Part shown: in pieces, positions 1-12,200 of the stretch
How the letters are laid out: every line of letters starts with the position of its first letter
Numbering within the stretch: position 1 is the stretch's first letter
Source: Nereocystis luetkeana
Lineage: Eukaryota > Sar > Phaeophyceae > Laminariales > Laminariaceae
Length of the DNA: 64,000 nt
NCBI GenBank assembly: GCA_031213475.1
Contig: JARUPZ010000006.1
Coordinates: 1,703,501-1,767,500 of the forward strand
Direction: 5' to 3'
Translations under genes and position numbers: made by a program
Notes under the pieces: model-generated
The model's input: only the letters and a program-made list of their open reading frames with translations
Told to the model about the DNA's origin: nothing
The model's database searches: none

Positions 1-603
1 GTTCGGGGGGTTTGCTTTTGAGCTCTTAAATTTCAGCCGACGAGAGCTACCCGGGCGAGTGACCACCTGCTTTCTTGGCAGTCACAAGTTTTTATCGTTT
101 TTCGACCTCAGCGATGTGCACCGCCGTGGGATCCTTCGCTACTCTTCGATAACTACTGTACGTATTTTTGCGTCCATTTTTCTCGAGTGAGGTACAGAGC
201 CACTCGCCCGAGCGGCGTAAGCGCGGTAGGCAGTGAAAATGATGGCATCATACCCCCTCCCCCTACGGTAGCACGGGTCGAAATCATCCCGTTTGTGATC
301 ACGATACTGGCTGACTCCGTGTTTGGCGGCTGATGTTGCATAAGAAAGAGGCCCATAAGAACTGCAGCCTGATGCTCCCGGGGGAACTCAGGTTCGGGGT
401 GCCGATATCTCTTAAGATTGGTGTTGAACTCACCTTTTCTGAATCAAGAAGTCTATAGTAGCCTGGGTTACCTTGGATTCTTATTGGAGTGCCGGTAGTG
501 TACATCAACCTGGTATGCTTCTTCGGTGACAGGTATATTACCTGTTCTTGTACACTTCACTCTTTTAGTACTGCACTACACATAAACCGAAATCATACTT
601 CAA
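1..603. other. no feature recognised
   Basis: Short overlapping open frames on both strands have no recognisable domain or consistent coding character. One AACCTGGTA (507-515), a one-mismatch version of the 9-mer discussed in the findings, is present. Confidence 0.5.
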
Positions 604-652
604 TTCCGGGTGTTTTGCCCCCACGGTGGGAGTGCGGTCTTAAAGGGGTTAA
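604..652 (+). repeat. MITE-B remnant, right half
   Basis: The stretch resembles the right end of the MITE-B family: a GGGAGTGCGGTCTTAAAGG-like segment running into GGGGTTAAAC. The left half is missing, so this is a decayed solo end. Confidence 0.45.
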
Positions 653-1101
653 ACACGCCTAACAAGGAACGGGAAAACCAGTTGGTCCCGGTTGAATCTC
701 TTATTTGGGATATGGGTGCGGTGTACACTAACTTCAGCATAAAGACTGTCGATGTTTCTTGTTTTCCTGCAAATATCAGTGTTATTCCTTAGGTATCCTG
801 TACTACTATTAATATTAATACTGTAGGGGGATATAGCAGCAGTACGTTTACAACAACGATTAGCAGAGGGAAGGGAGAGATCATTTCAGATCGGAGAAAC
901 AAGCTTCCCTGTCGCCACAAGCTCGTCCTAGCTTCGTGGGCCATACACCCCTCAGCGCAAGCAACAACAGCCGAAAACGGGCAGACAACAACGACTGCTA
1001 GTATTGGCACAGAGTACGAGCAGAGCGACGCAGCAGCAGTAGAAATGGGAGGAACCGAATAATTTTCCGGTAAATTTCAGATCAATAGGAAAGAAGCTAT
1101 T
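653..1101. other. no feature recognised
   Basis: Non-repetitive sequence with only short open frames. I see no domain, RNA gene or repeat family member here. Confidence 0.45.
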
Positions 1102-1208
1102 ATCACGGGGGACCATAGTAAATAGCACCTACGGTACACACAAAAACCTATATATTTATATGTTTTTACTAACAACATTTGGTCCTATTTACTATGGGCC
1201 CCCGAAAT
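1102..1208 (-). mobile_element. MITE-A copy 1
   Basis: About 107 bp with terminal inverted repeats of the CGGGGGACCATAGT type and an internal TTTTTACTAACAA-to-TTTGGTCC segment, in the reverse of the family's reference orientation. The left end is slightly altered (ATCACGGGGG). No coding capacity. TA flanks fit a Tc1/mariner-type target site. Confidence 0.85.
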
Positions 1209-1314
1209 ACTAGCCCACCACCTCCCCCCCCCGACACTTCGAGCGAGTGCCAACTCAACCGCGCCCCGTACGCAACCAACCCGCTCCATATTACCCCCCC
1301 CCCTACGCAGCAAG

Positions 1315-2690
1315 GCAGGGAGTCACGGTAGGGGAAGATACTGTGTCGGGACTGATGTTTGCGGATGACTTCGTGGGGATATCAGAAACACCCGAAGGAT
1401 TGCAGAAACAAATAGAGAAGGCGCTAGAATGCAGAAGGAATGTAGGGTGACGGCGAGCGTCAAGAAATGCGCAGCAGTTGTTTGTAACGAAGATAAGGTG
1501 AACCCGACAAATTTCAGTTGGACTTGGGGAGATGATAAAGCGCCGATCGTAGACCAGTATACGTACCTTGGCGTAGAGATCTCAAAAGACTGCTCTTGGG
1601 ATACACATATAGCAAAAGTAATAGGAAAGGGTAAATCACACATAGGCAAGATGGATGCGATCGTAACAGACTCGCACCTTGACACCAGGATTAAGAGATG
1701 TATCCTGATGAATGTGATAGTACCAAAGCTAGAATATGCGGGAGAAGTATGGGAAGGGAATGCGAAACTCGTAAGACAGTTGGAAGCAGTACAGATGACA
1801 GCAGCTGAAAGAATCCTAAGATGCTCAAGTACGACTAATAGTACAGTATTAAGAGCAGAACTGGGAATGCACCCACTCAAGACAAATAATGATATGAAAA
1901 AGTCGAAATGGCAATATAAAGTAAGGAACATGCCAAAAAAGAGGTTGCCGGCCATGGTTGATAGAGCTGTATGGGAGAAAGTAACAAAAGGGCGAGCTGG
2001 AATAAGGTGGGACAGCATAGTTGAGAAAGTATGGAAGGATATAGGGGGGAACCAAGAAGAGGTGATGTCCGCCGGGAAGTTTGGGAAGTACAAGGCAGAA
2101 GTAGAAGAAAGGGTAGAAAGAAGGGAAAGGCTAACGCTACGAAACAAGGTGGAATCGGGAAAACACCTATTAATAGAGATATACGGGGGATGGAGGGAAG
2201 GAATAGGAATGAAAACGTATCTGCACAGCCCAACGGACTTCGCGAAAACGCCGAAACTCCGCTTTCGTGTAGGTGACCTGGACCTGCCAGAAAGAAGAAA
2301 GAGGGGTACCAGTCGCCGGTAGGAGGAAGAAATAGATGCACAGATGTGGCAAAGCAATAGAGAGTAGAACTCACATAGTAGGAGAATGTGAAATATACAA
2401 GGAGGAACGGGATGTGTTAGAAGAGGAGATGAGGGAAATAGACGAATGTGACATGGAGGAGTTTGACACACTGGATAGCAGCGAGAAAACGATCGCGATC
2501 CTAGGAGATAGATGGTGGCCACAGGCGGCCAAACAGGAAGGGGATAAGATCAGCAAAACGATTATATGTAATACCCTGGTATATGGAAACAACGTGATGA
2601 GCGCCCAATTGTTGGAGGTGTCTCTATTAGGAGTAGATACGGTGCTCCGTCTCGAAAGGGATGGTCATTGGTCAAATGACTAAGGCAAGC
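1315..2690 (+). pseudogene. 5'-truncated, frameshifted non-LTR retrotransposon reverse transcriptase
   Basis: Three consecutive plus-strand frames together read as the C-terminal part of a LINE polyprotein. At about 1345-1375 is the reverse-transcriptase catalytic block LMFADDFVG. It is followed by the thumb/connection-like region YTYLGVEISKD, the KLEYAGEVW block and the AAERILRC block typical of the region after the RT in LINE proteins. A final segment (2336-2683) has a Cys/His cluster (HRCGK...HIVGEC) like the zinc-binding tail of many LINEs. The reading frame shifts near 1430, and a stop interrupts it near 2330. The N-terminal endonuclease and palm motifs are absent, so this is a dead, 5'-truncated copy. 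The clade is not determined. It differs in sequence from the LINE at 60.2 kb. Confidence 0.85.
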
Positions 2691-2720
2691 AACAAATGAG
2701 TACGCCCCCCCCCCCCCCCC
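2645..2720 (+). repeat. poly-C-tailed repeat, family PC2
   Basis: A CGTCTCGAAAGGGATGGTCA-type segment runs to CAAATGAGTACG and then a long C run. Related copies, all ending in GAGTA plus C run (or its complement), occur at 17519, 17837, 17940 and 26262, with a fragment at 48746. Confidence 0.7.
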
Positions 2721-2780
2721 TCCGCGGCGGATGCACAGTCCCACCACCACATGAACCCGATCGCGCTACCGTATATCACT

Positions 2781-2888
2781 ATTACGGGGGACCATAGTTA
2801 ATAGGACCTAGTATTGTTAGTAAAAATACTTGAATATATAGGTTTTTGTGTGTACCATAGGTCCTATTTACTATGGCCCACCGTAATA
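2781..2888 (+). mobile_element. MITE-A copy 2
   Basis: About 108 bp in reference orientation: CGGGGGACCATAGTTAATAG at the left, GGTTTTTGTGTGTACCATAG internally, and a right end CTATGGCCCACCG with TA flanks. Confidence 0.88.
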
Positions 2889-2891
2889 CAA

Positions 2892-3090
2892 CACTATCAC
2901 ACTGGGGTGATAAGATAGCACACACCCTCGGACGAGTGTCCAAGCTGATTTTCTCGACAACCGAGAGGCTCTACAACTGCCGAGCGGTGCGTGTATGGAA
3001 AAACACACCTTGACGAGATCCTTCCCAAACCCATCATGTTCTGCTGTGTATGCCCTCCCTGGTTCTGGGGGGGGGGGGGGGGGAAGTCAC
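2892..3090 (+). mobile_element. MITE-C copy 1, right end lost
   Basis: The left terminus ACACTATCACAC...GGTGATAAGATAG and the following CACACCCTCGGACGAG and AAGCTGATTTTCTCGACA blocks match the complete copy at 53082. The right terminus is missing. The copy ends in a G run immediately before MITE-A copy 3. Confidence 0.75.
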
Positions 3091-3091
3091 T

Positions 3092-3198
3092 ATTACGTGG
3101 GACCATAGTAAATAGGACCAAATATTTTTAGTAAAAATGGCTACTTATATAGGTTTTTGTGTGTACCGTAGGTCCTATTAACTATGGTCCCCCGTACT
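3092..3198 (+). mobile_element. MITE-A copy 3
   Basis: About 107 bp, reference orientation, with one substitution in the left terminus (ATTACGTGGGACC) and an intact right end CTATGGTCCCCCGTA. Confidence 0.87.
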
Positions 3199-3740
3199 AG
3201 GAAATCAATCCATAGGGGGTTGTGTTATCTTGAATGTTGCTATTAATACCTGGTATATTAACTCGGGGTAGCACGGTCGCGCTTGTAAGCTGTTGTAACG
3301 CTATGTCAGGCGAAACCGCTCCCCCAGCGTCCTGGGATCCTCTGCGGCGGGAAACTCCAGAGGCGTCCATCAGAGTCACGAAGAGCGCATAAAACGGCGA
3401 AATACTCTAAAAACTCCGTCAACACGGCAATCATCCTCTAGAAAATCCGTAAAAACGTTTCAAGACCATCCAGAAAATATCAAAAGTGTGTATCGGTTCA
3501 TGTGTGACTACTCCCCAGCGGCAGGTTTCCGTCTCTTGGACCCCAGACTAATGCGCTTAATGTCGACGCCAATCCCGTTACCCAATCGCCGTATAACGAA
3601 CTCCTGTGCAGGCGTTACGATCGAGATTACTTTTCCGGGTCGCCCTAGCCTCCCAGCGCGTCCCCCACGATGTACGTATCCCTCCCCATCTATCGGTAGA
3701 TCCAAATTGAAGACGTGGGTGATCTGTGCGAGGAATACGG
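3199..3740. other. no feature recognised
   Basis: Apart from one exact TACCTGGTA at 3247-3255 I see no repeat family or coding signal. The 109-residue plus frame at 3488 lacks any recognisable domain. Confidence 0.4.
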
Positions 3741-4110
3741 CGGAGGCAGTAGGGGGAGGCGGGGGGGATGGGATGGGAGGGGGGGTGAGAGGTTTTCCAG
3801 AGAGAAGAGGAAGGTGACGGTGGAGGGGGGGTGAGTGAAAATACCCAGAAAGAAGAAGAAAGTGGAGGGGGGGCGGAGGTGGTGAGCGACGGTTTCCAGA
3901 GAGCAGAGGAAGGCGAAGGGAGAGGGGGGGGCGCGGGGGGGGGGGGGGGGTGAGTGGAATATTTTTAGTAAGAGGGGAATGTACAGGTGGAGGGAGGGGT
4001 GGGCGGGGGTGAGTAGGATGTTTTTAGAGAGCAGGGGAAGGTGAAGGTGGAGGGCGCGGGGGTGGTGAGTGAGGTTTGCTAGAGAGAAAGGGAAGGGGAA
4101 GATGTGGCGG
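3740..4110 (+). repeat. G-rich degenerate tandem repeat
   Basis: Six or so imperfect units of about 55-65 bp, each with AGAGAGCAG/AAGAGGAAGGTGA followed by GGTGGAGGG and a G run. The strand bias is extreme and the region could form G-quadruplexes. No coding signal. Confidence 0.7.
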
Positions 4111-4202
4111 TTTCAAGCACCAGGGCGGCATGTACGCGAAATGCTGGTTGTGTGGCGTGTATGCGCCAATAATGGCTCAGTGAAGCAACGCTGAGGCATA
4201 AG

Positions 4203-4505
4203 ATAGATACCCTAGATAGACAGATAGGTAAACAGATTAATACCTAGTAGGTAGATATATACCTGGTAGATATATACTGTAGGTACGTAGGTAGAGATAT
4301 CTATAGATAGATAGACAAATAGATAGACAGATAGATAGATAGATAAATAGGTACAGTAGATATATAGATACTGTAGACATATAACTAGATAGATAGATAG
4401 ATAGATAAATAGATACAGTAGGTAGATAGATAGAAAGAGTAGGTAGGTTGATATATAGATACGTAGATAGATACGTAGATAGATACGTAGATAGATAGAC
4501 AGACA
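4203..4505 (+). repeat. GATA/TAGG microsatellite tract
   Basis: Imperfect GATA repeats interspersed with TAGGTA and ATACGTAGATAG units. One TACCTGGTA lies at 4260-4268. The long minus frame through it is only the repeat read as protein. Confidence 0.85.
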
Positions 4506-5205
4506 GTTATGCCGATTTGTGTGTAAGCGCACAACAGATCGTGTTCGAGCCCAGTCGTAGATGCGCCAAAGCCCGGCAGGCGGCAACGACCAGACTACGT
4601 GCAGGTAAACAAATAGGCGCACGACTTACACCCGAAGGGTCACTGGTGCCGTCTCCCAAAAGGCCCCCGCTACGACGAGCGAATCTCCGTCAACTCCGTG
4701 AAACAACCGCTGATGATAAGTAACCCGTATAACACGCAACGCGCACGACAACACACACCCGCCGGGACGATTTTGAAAACAGATATTATCGAAAATACGT
4801 CTTAAGGGGGGGGCAAACACAACGAAAACGAGGCCTCCGAACGTATCCCTGACCGGGATCCTTCTATAGACGCGTCGCATTCGGCGTTCATACTCTCCCC
4901 TTTGTCGATAAAACCATCCATACTTTATACTCTATAGTCTATAGCCCCAGAGGCATTCGTCCAGGGGGGGGGGGGGTTATCTACCTTGCGTCTTATACGG
5001 TATTTACCGCTGAAATCCACTGCTAAACATATCGCAGTGGCCTTTATGACGATCACCACCGGCACAACCCCATCACACAGGGAGATCATGCCGCCAGGAG
5101 AAAGCACGCGCATCGTGCATGAAAAAAAAATCTGCAACGTTTTTTATTATCAGAACAACCAGCTCTTCATCAGACCGATCGACGTTCGGTGCCCGAAATA
5201 GTTTG
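4506..5205. other. no feature recognised
   Basis: Mixed sequence with short frames only. It contains a G run at about 4963-4976. No domain, RNA or repeat family seen. Confidence 0.4.
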
Positions 5206-5210
5206 CCCTA

Positions 5211-5213
5211 CAT

Positions 5214-5241
<28 letters not shown>
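5211..5241 (+). repeat. (CAG)n microsatellite
   Basis: About ten CAG/AGC triplets in a row, not inside a supported coding exon. Confidence 0.85.
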
Positions 5242-5245
<4 letters not shown>

Positions 5246-5344
5246 AGTAGCATGCGCGCCCTTGTTTCTCCACGCTGGAGACGGCTCGCTGTCCCCCCAG
5301 CACTTTGCCATGAATACCGGTCGATCATCTGAACATGCTTTCTC

Positions 5345-5615
5345 TCTTCGAGAGCTCAAAACCTTGCACACCTCTAACAGATCATCCACAGGTCATCAGC
5401 TCCTACTTCCGTGATCTAGATCTTCTAGGGAAAATGCCTCCCTGATCTGTATGATCTAGCTCAAGTTGCCGGGTGGAAGCCGTATCACCTGAAAAATCTA
5501 GGGCATGTTTCCTGGGTTGGATCTGTACCGCACAGATCCTGCACAACATCTCATCACGCCAGCTAGGGATCTACAGCAGATGATCTATAGATGATCCATC
5601 TGCAGATGATCTATC
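5345..5615 (+). repeat. GATC-rich dispersed element, copy 1
   Basis: It carries the family core in order: GATCTGTATGATCTAGCTCA, GTTGCCGGGTGG, TGTTTCCTGGGTTGGATCTG and CACAGATCCTGCACAACATC, bounded by GATCTATAGATGATC-type short repeats. A MITE-D copy abuts it on the right. Confidence 0.8.
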
Positions 5616-5890
5616 GAGGCGTTCTACGATAGAGGTTCACCCTAAAAATTCTGAGGCTCCTATGCCCTCCCCCCAAGGTACGAGTATAGTGCGGAATTCA
5701 ACGGGACCAAAACATAAGAACACGGATGATGCTTGGGACGTTTGGCTCGCAGCTCCAATAACTACAGATGTCCATCCCCACGATAGGCGGGATTGTATAT
5801 ACCTCCTTCAACTGCCGCACGGTAAGGACATTAGGACACTGCCGTGGTGGGTCATATATATATATTTTTTCCTACTTGTAATGCCTCCGT
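5616..5890 (+). mobile_element. MITE-D copy 1 (subfamily 1), right terminus missing
   Basis: The left terminus GAGGCGTTCTACGATAGAGG is intact. The body (ATTCAACGGGACC, CCACGATAGGCGGGATTGTA, CTTCAACTGCCGC, ATTAGGACACTGCCG) matches the copy at 33558. The expected right terminus CTCTATCGTAGAACG is absent. Confidence 0.8.
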
Positions 5891-6030
5891 CTGTAGATGA
5901 TTTATCTGTAGATGCTCTATCTGTAGATGATCTATCTGTAGATGACCTATCTGTAGACGATCTATCGGTACATGCTATATCTGTAGACGATCTATCTATA
6001 GATGATCTGTCAGTAGGTAATGATCTATCT
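5890..6030 (+). repeat. GATCTATCTGTA short tandem repeat
   Basis: About ten imperfect 12-bp units of TCTGTAGATGAT, the same motif that borders most GATC-element copies. Confidence 0.85.
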
Positions 6031-6300
6031 GCCCGACGTGCGAAGCTTTGCTAGCACCTGTTTCGAACATGCCATTGTGTTCCGAGAATGGGTTATTATA
6101 CCTCGAACAAGATACGACATATATGCGGCAGTAGTAGATAATTTACAGCAGTTACTTCGTCGCCTGCCGCTGCGAGAGGTTGCGCAGGACCTGTTACTGT
6201 GCAGATCGTTAACCCAGGGAACATATGCCAGATCGTGCAGATGATGCGCTTCATGGCCTCTCTGGTATATATCACACACCAGCACAAAAGCTAAATCCCA
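6030..6300 (-). repeat. GATC-rich dispersed element, copy 2
   Basis: Reverse-orientation blocks are visible: GCCGCTGCGAGAGGTTGCGC, AGGACCTGTTACTGTGCAGAT and AACCCAGGGAACATATGCC. They are the complement of the family core, degraded toward the right. Confidence 0.65.
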
Positions 6301-6724
6301 TTTCAACCGTTTGTCCCCACAACACGCACGCCAGCTCAAGCCTAATAAAAACTACGAAATAACAACAGAAAACATGACATGGCAAACAGAATATCTGGCA
6401 GTAAAAATATATAGAGATATATACATATTATACCAGGTATATATATATATTGACTACTCTGTCTCCAAATATAAGGTTCGTTTGTATACTAATCGTATAC
6501 TACTATTTAATCCAAGCGTTCCTTATATTACCGGACATGGTGGTACCCTATTTCTCACCTCTGGAACGTCCAAACCCCTCGCTGCCATGTCCGTGGAGAC
6601 GAGCAATCGTGTCTTTCCCTCCCGAAACAGCGACATCGCGTCCGCCTGAGGGACGGGGTACACGCACGCGATTGCGAGGTGGGGCGGGGGTAGATAAGGA
6701 ATCCTTTCGGGAGTTGAGAGCTAC
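6301..6724. other. no feature recognised
   Basis: Non-repetitive, AT-rich in its left half. It contains TACCAGGTA at 6431-6439 next to a TA-dinucleotide tract. No coding support. Confidence 0.4.
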
Positions 6725-7235
6725 AAACTGGATAGATACGTAGATCAGATAGATCAGACAGATCAGACAGATCAGACAGACCAGACAGATCGGATATATC
6801 AGATAGATCAGATCCCAAGCTCGTGATCTACTTCTTTCAGGGCAGATGCACTCCCGATCTGTATGATCTAGATCATGTTGCCGGGATGGAAGACAGACGT
6901 GTAATCTGCACTGTCTGGCGCGTGGTATGCTGGGCTCGATACGTACTCTACAGATCCTGCAGCACATCTCATGGCGGCAGGCAAGGATCTAAATGATCTA
7001 GACGTTCTATCTGTTGATGATCTATCTGATCTGAAGATGATCTATCTGATCTGAAGATGATCTATCTGATCTGAAGATGATGATCTGAAGATGATCTATC
7101 TGATCTGAAGATGATCTATCTGATCTGAAGATGATCTATCTGATCTGAAGATGATCTATCTGATCTGAAGATGATCTATCTGATCTGAAGATGATCTATC
7201 TGATCTGAAGATGATCTATCTGATCTGTAGATGGT
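6725..7235 (+). repeat. GATC-rich element copy 3 with 20-bp minisatellite
   Basis: The left side is a GATCAGACA/GATAGATCA microsatellite. The core (GATCTGTATGATCTAGATCA, GTTGCCGGGATGG, ACAGATCCTGCAGCACATCT) lies at about 6855-6985. It is followed at 7004-7230 by about a dozen copies of the 20-mer GATCTGAAGATGATCTATCT, one of which is shortened. Confidence 0.82.
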
Positions 7236-8945
7236 CTGTGCAACGAGCGTAAATATCAGAAATAAATGACGATGGCGGCATCGGCCACAAGAAGGAGCCC
7301 GAGGCTGATGGGTTATACACGGGACGCAACGAAAGGAAACGTACCTGGTAAACCACACACGCGCGCAGGCAGCACGGTGGCACATTACGTGCTGCGGCTT
7401 TGTTGCACGCTCTCGTCCCAGAAGGCTGCCACGTACTGCAGCAGCACCGCATTTTTCAAATCTTAATTTTTGTCGCTAGTTTTGGTCGGTACACTGTAGT
7501 CAAGTAAAAAGTGTCCAACCCCTTTAGAAACTGCAACCACGTTTTCGCGGGCAAACTACTTGGATTTAGTGTACATTTTTTTTTGCAGTATCAGTAGTAA
7601 AAAGGGTGAAAATAGTTAAATCGAGGTGTCGTCGTGCGCGGCCTGATACTTTCCATGTGCATTCATACAGTTATACATATAATATGAAGGAGCTTTTAGC
7701 ATACAGTTACTGGGGTATGAGTACCTGGTAAAAATAGATTTGACAGTTCCAGGAGTAGATAATGAATGGCTCGAACTTTGGACACGACAGTAAAAAATAG
7801 ATAAATGGCATACTTCTAAAGTTAGTCTAGGATACATCCTGCTTCACATAAGAATTGGAAAAAAAGTTTGTCGAGTGGTATCGCCCTACTGTTTGTGCTG
7901 CACTACCGTAGGCCTACTGCTACTGTATTGCTGTTACGGTACACACCCTGCCTCACATAAGATAGCGAGTGGGGTAGGTTTTTCTGGCGGGTGTAAGGCC
8001 GGACTCACCCTCAAGGAGTGATACCTTCTTGCTGCTGCCTGTGGCCGCGAGGCTCAGGCGGCAGTAGAGTTGGGTCGTACGTGGTGCGTCAGGCACGGAG
8101 ACCTACGATTCGCGCGTCTTTTTAGGCAGCTGCGGCAGAGCAGCAATGCTCAATCGGGCAGGCGCCACCACAGGCCACACTACGGCACAGTCTATTGCGC
8201 CGGTAGGAGGCTGGATTCGACGACGAGGGAGGAGGGAGACTGAGCGTCGACGTGCGGGGAAGAGACGGATTGACCTCCCCCTGCGCGAGAATTTTTATTT
8301 CCCAGATCAGAACCGCAAGTGCGAGGAGCATTTTGTTTTTCAGGATGACGGAGAAAGGGAAACGACTGGAAGGGAATGGCAACGAGTGCACGCGCAAAGG
8401 AGCGGGTGGATTGGGCCAAGGCGATGATGCGGCCATGAAGAGCGGCAGGAAGACGGTGCATGGAGACCCATGATTTGCGCGCACACTATCATCACGAGAG
8501 AAGCAGTCATAGTTTGTTTTTTCCTGGTTTTGTTTTTCACGAGGCAGAATAGTATCTACCGGTACTCGTCACTGGTTTTTGTAGCTTAACGAGTTGTATA
8601 CCCTTCATGGGGAATAACCTACGCAATTATCAGGGACGTGGTATCATAACTGTGCTGCACCTTTTTGTGTCAGACAGTCCAGGAAGAGATGGCGATCGTT
8701 CATATTCGTGTGGTAGTAAGGTTCGATTGCTCCTTTTTTCACTGCATATCCGCGAGTCTTCACTCTGACAGCACTCCAGATAGCAGGCAGGTGTGTTCCT
8801 CTTTCGTTTTCACGACTACCGTGCGTTTCGTACGGTGCAGGCAGCACTTCAGACAGCATCCGCTGTAGTCAGCAGCCACGAGTTGGTTAGTGGTGGGAAC
8901 GGGGGTACTCTTCTATATTATAGTTGAGAGGATATACCCGCGGCC
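7236..8945. other. no gene recognised
   Basis: Several open frames of 60-120 codons overlap on both strands without a domain. Exact TACCTGGTA copies lie at 7342 and 7722. The missing 3' exons of the DEAD-box helicase could lie here or further left on the minus strand, but I could not find the expected motifs V and VI. Confidence 0.4.
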
Positions 8946-9064
8946 ATGTTAGTTCAGTTTTGCACATTGGTTTTATCTTGTGTGCGCTCTTTCCGTCTCG
9001 TGTATTTTGAGGCAGCCGAATTTTCGTTTTTTTTTTGTTTTTCGGATCTTCCTAGGGCTCCAGC

Positions 9065-9109
9065 ACCTTTGTGTGACCACGGACTCCTTCGTCAGAGAGT
9101 TAATGTGAG

Positions 9110-9146
<37 letters not shown>

Positions 9147-9150
9147 TAAG
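9065..9150 (+). mobile_element. LINE 3' end stub with (AAC)n tail
   Basis: A GACCACGGACT block, a GTTAATGTGAGAACAACAAC junction and an (AAC)n tail match the 3' end of the LINE at about 63006-63089. This is what a severely 5'-truncated LINE insertion looks like. The upstream T-rich stretch (about 9020-9045) resembles the T-rich 3' region of that LINE only loosely. Confidence 0.65.
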
Positions 9151-9288
9151 AACCAGACCCTGGCCTACAAATTGAGTTTCTCAGGTGGCATCGCCTACTG
9201 TACTGCACCGCAGTAGACCTACTTGCTACTGCATTGCTCGTACTGTACTGCTGCATCACACGGCAGCATAGCATCGAAGCACCCTCAC

Positions 9289-12200
9289 CCGTGCGTTCAA
9301 GCCCAGCTCCTCCCGAAGAAACTCAGCCAGAGGCGGCGGCTCGGGCCCACCCTCCTCGCTCCCCTCGTCCCCTCGCGCGCCCCCGCCCAACGCCTTATCC
9401 AGGGACGACGCAATATCCTCCAGAGACTTCTTGGGTAGCGCAAAAACGAGACCTCTCGTGTCCGCTTTCGAGCTCGCCTTCGGGTCCGCTTTAGGGTCGC
9501 CGCCGCTAAATTTATCCCTAGCTGCAGATCCCAGCTCGCGCTTTATCAAAGCTCGGAGGACGGGCAGCTTTTGCTCCGGGGGGCACACGACGTAGAAGTG
9601 GGTGAGGCACGAGGGCATGGCCTCCTTTGCGTGAACTTGAACGTGCACCGGCTCCGTCAGCGTCCACTGTTTCTGTTCTCCGGGCGGCCATCGATGTGCC
9701 CATGCACCCGCGTGGTTTTCCATTCGGGATGGCGGAGGGCAAGGGGGGGGGGGGGGGGGGGGGGGGGGTGAGGACAATGTTCAGGAATGCAAGTGCCTAC
9801 AAATAATGCCCGATTCAGCCTCCACTGCTTCTGTTGCCGGGCCGGCATCGGCGCTATGTACGCATGTGGTTTTCTATTTGGGGCGGCGGAGGGGGAGGGG
9901 AGGGGGGGGTGGGGGCAACATCAACGAGCACCCATGCCTATGATACGATGATAACCGATTCAGCGTCCAACCTTTCTGTTTCCGGACGGGCATCGACGTA
10001 TGTATTGTATGCATGTGGTTTTCCATGCGGGGCGGCCTTGGGCAGGGGGGGGCGGGGGGGGGGGGGGGGGGCGGAGACAAGGTAAAGGAATAACACATGC
10101 TTATGATACCGGATTCAGCATCCATTGATCAGGGAATGTCGGAGTAGTGCAACAATTCAAGGACTCGCGCGACACGCACGGACCGTGAAATACTCTGCAG
10201 CGCCGCATGCTCACACTATGCTTGGTAAGCGAACACCACACTTTCCACATGTTCTATTGCTACACCTCTATGTACCGAAATATAGGGACCATTTATATAC
10301 TAGTATTCAATTAAAAGGTCTCTATATTTAGGTACAGAGTGGTATGCGACATATGCCACGTTCGCTATACCACTCTGTCCCGAAATACAGTGACAATTTT
10401 ATACTAATATTCAATACAAACGGTCCTCTCTCATGTCCCAAGCCAAGAGAAACAGCAGCCCCGCGTGGCTTCATGTGGTGTATGCTGTATGTAGTCGTCA
10501 TAGATCCCAGCGCAAGACTTTCACACTTTGGACAGGCAGATCATGTACAGATAGATCGATACTCGGCTAACCCAGTTCGGACATGAGAGAGGAGCGTGGA
10601 ATACCCGTAGAGGGCGCTGACATCGCACAGGGGTGTAGCGCTCGTATTGATTGTGCTCAGGAACACGACGGAGATGTTCCATCTAACATTAGGGAGTTCC
10701 ATATATTGATGTGGGATAATAAAAACGGGAGATTTAGGCGGATAATAAGCGGGACAAACGGGAGGTTTATTGTGCTGGCAACTTGCTGGATAATGACGTG
10801 CATGCTTCGTCATGGGCTGTCTCGACAGCTCGGATATAATATAAGAGGAGTTGCGTGTTATCGTCTGGAGTCAACCGCGCGTCCCCGTGCCAGCTGCGTC
10901 TGTACCTTTAAGAGATCAATCAACAGCTCGTTTTCACGCCCACACTGCACGGCTGCGGTACAGCAAGGGTGGTAAAAGTCGAACGAACAGCATAGTATCG
11001 GAAGGCTCTCGGTCAGACAGTTCCGATACACACCTTGTTCGGTATTTGTTCGGTACATGTTCGGTATTTTGGCACCCTTTCTTCCCGTTAAAGGGAAAAC
11101 TCGAACGCCGTGGAAAACGATCGCACCCCTCTGTGCCAGCTCAGCGCCCTTTGCGACGTCGACGGAACAACATGACGACCATGTCACAGCATCCCCTACA
11201 TGAAGCTGCGCGGGCTGCTGTTTCTAACGGCTTGGGAGATGGTGATTCGATTACTTTCCGGCCTACCACCACCACAAAAACAACCCCAAGGAGGTTCACG
11301 AGCCACACGACGCGCGCGCGCCATGATTGTGCTCGTGCTGCTGCCGCCCGCACGCTGTGAGCACGACGGAGCACCTCACACCTCAGACAGAGCACAATGT
11401 AGATAATCTATACAATACTATCAATACTGCCTATACTATAGAGCCTAACCTGCCTTAGCCCTTTTAGGATTGCGGTCCCGTGTTTGGGGACAATTGGGGA
11501 CAAATTACTCGGAATTAGAGTGTTTTGTCCCCAAAACGGGACTGCAGTTCTTAAAAGGGCTAATGAAGCGCTGAGCATGATCCGTGGAGTACATATCCAA
11601 CTCTAGGAAAACTCGAGCCAACTGGTGCAGTCTTCACGACTCCCACCCGGCGAAACGAGCTAGATCCCACTGATCCCACAGATCATACAGATCATACAGA
11701 TCAGGAACATCTATCTGCCTCAGAGTATTTAGTGGTAGACCTGTCCGAGGTGTTGAAAAATTTCATAGACTGCTGGCAAGCCAGAGCATCCCGCTTGTTT
11801 AGGTGGCGTCTTTTTCTGGAATCCCAAGAGAGGTGGCGAGTTGACGATCGTATCAGATAGACGAGCGTTGCAAGCTCATGAAACATGATACCTGGTACCA
11901 GACGATAATAATACGTACTGCTGTAGGACCCACCGCTTTTGATTCGCGTTTCGGGGAAAAGTCCGCGAAACGAGAAAAAATGTACCGTAAATTTAATATC
12001 AGGGACCCACCGCGTTTTTTTTTCGCGTTTCTGGGAAAACTCCGCGAAACGAGAGGGGAAAAAAACGGCCAGATAATATCGACCTCGAGAGGGGTTGTTT
12101 AATACCTGTACGCACTGCCGGATGAAATGGTTGTGCTGGGGCACGGTGGCGCTCGCGAACACGGTCTGCCGGTCCTTCACCCTCCTCATCACGGGCGCCG

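Noticed and set aside
1323-2522. 399-codon minus-strand open frame
   Set aside because: It lies opposite the LINE reverse-transcriptase fragment, which has recognisable protein blocks on the plus strand. The minus frame is a shadow.
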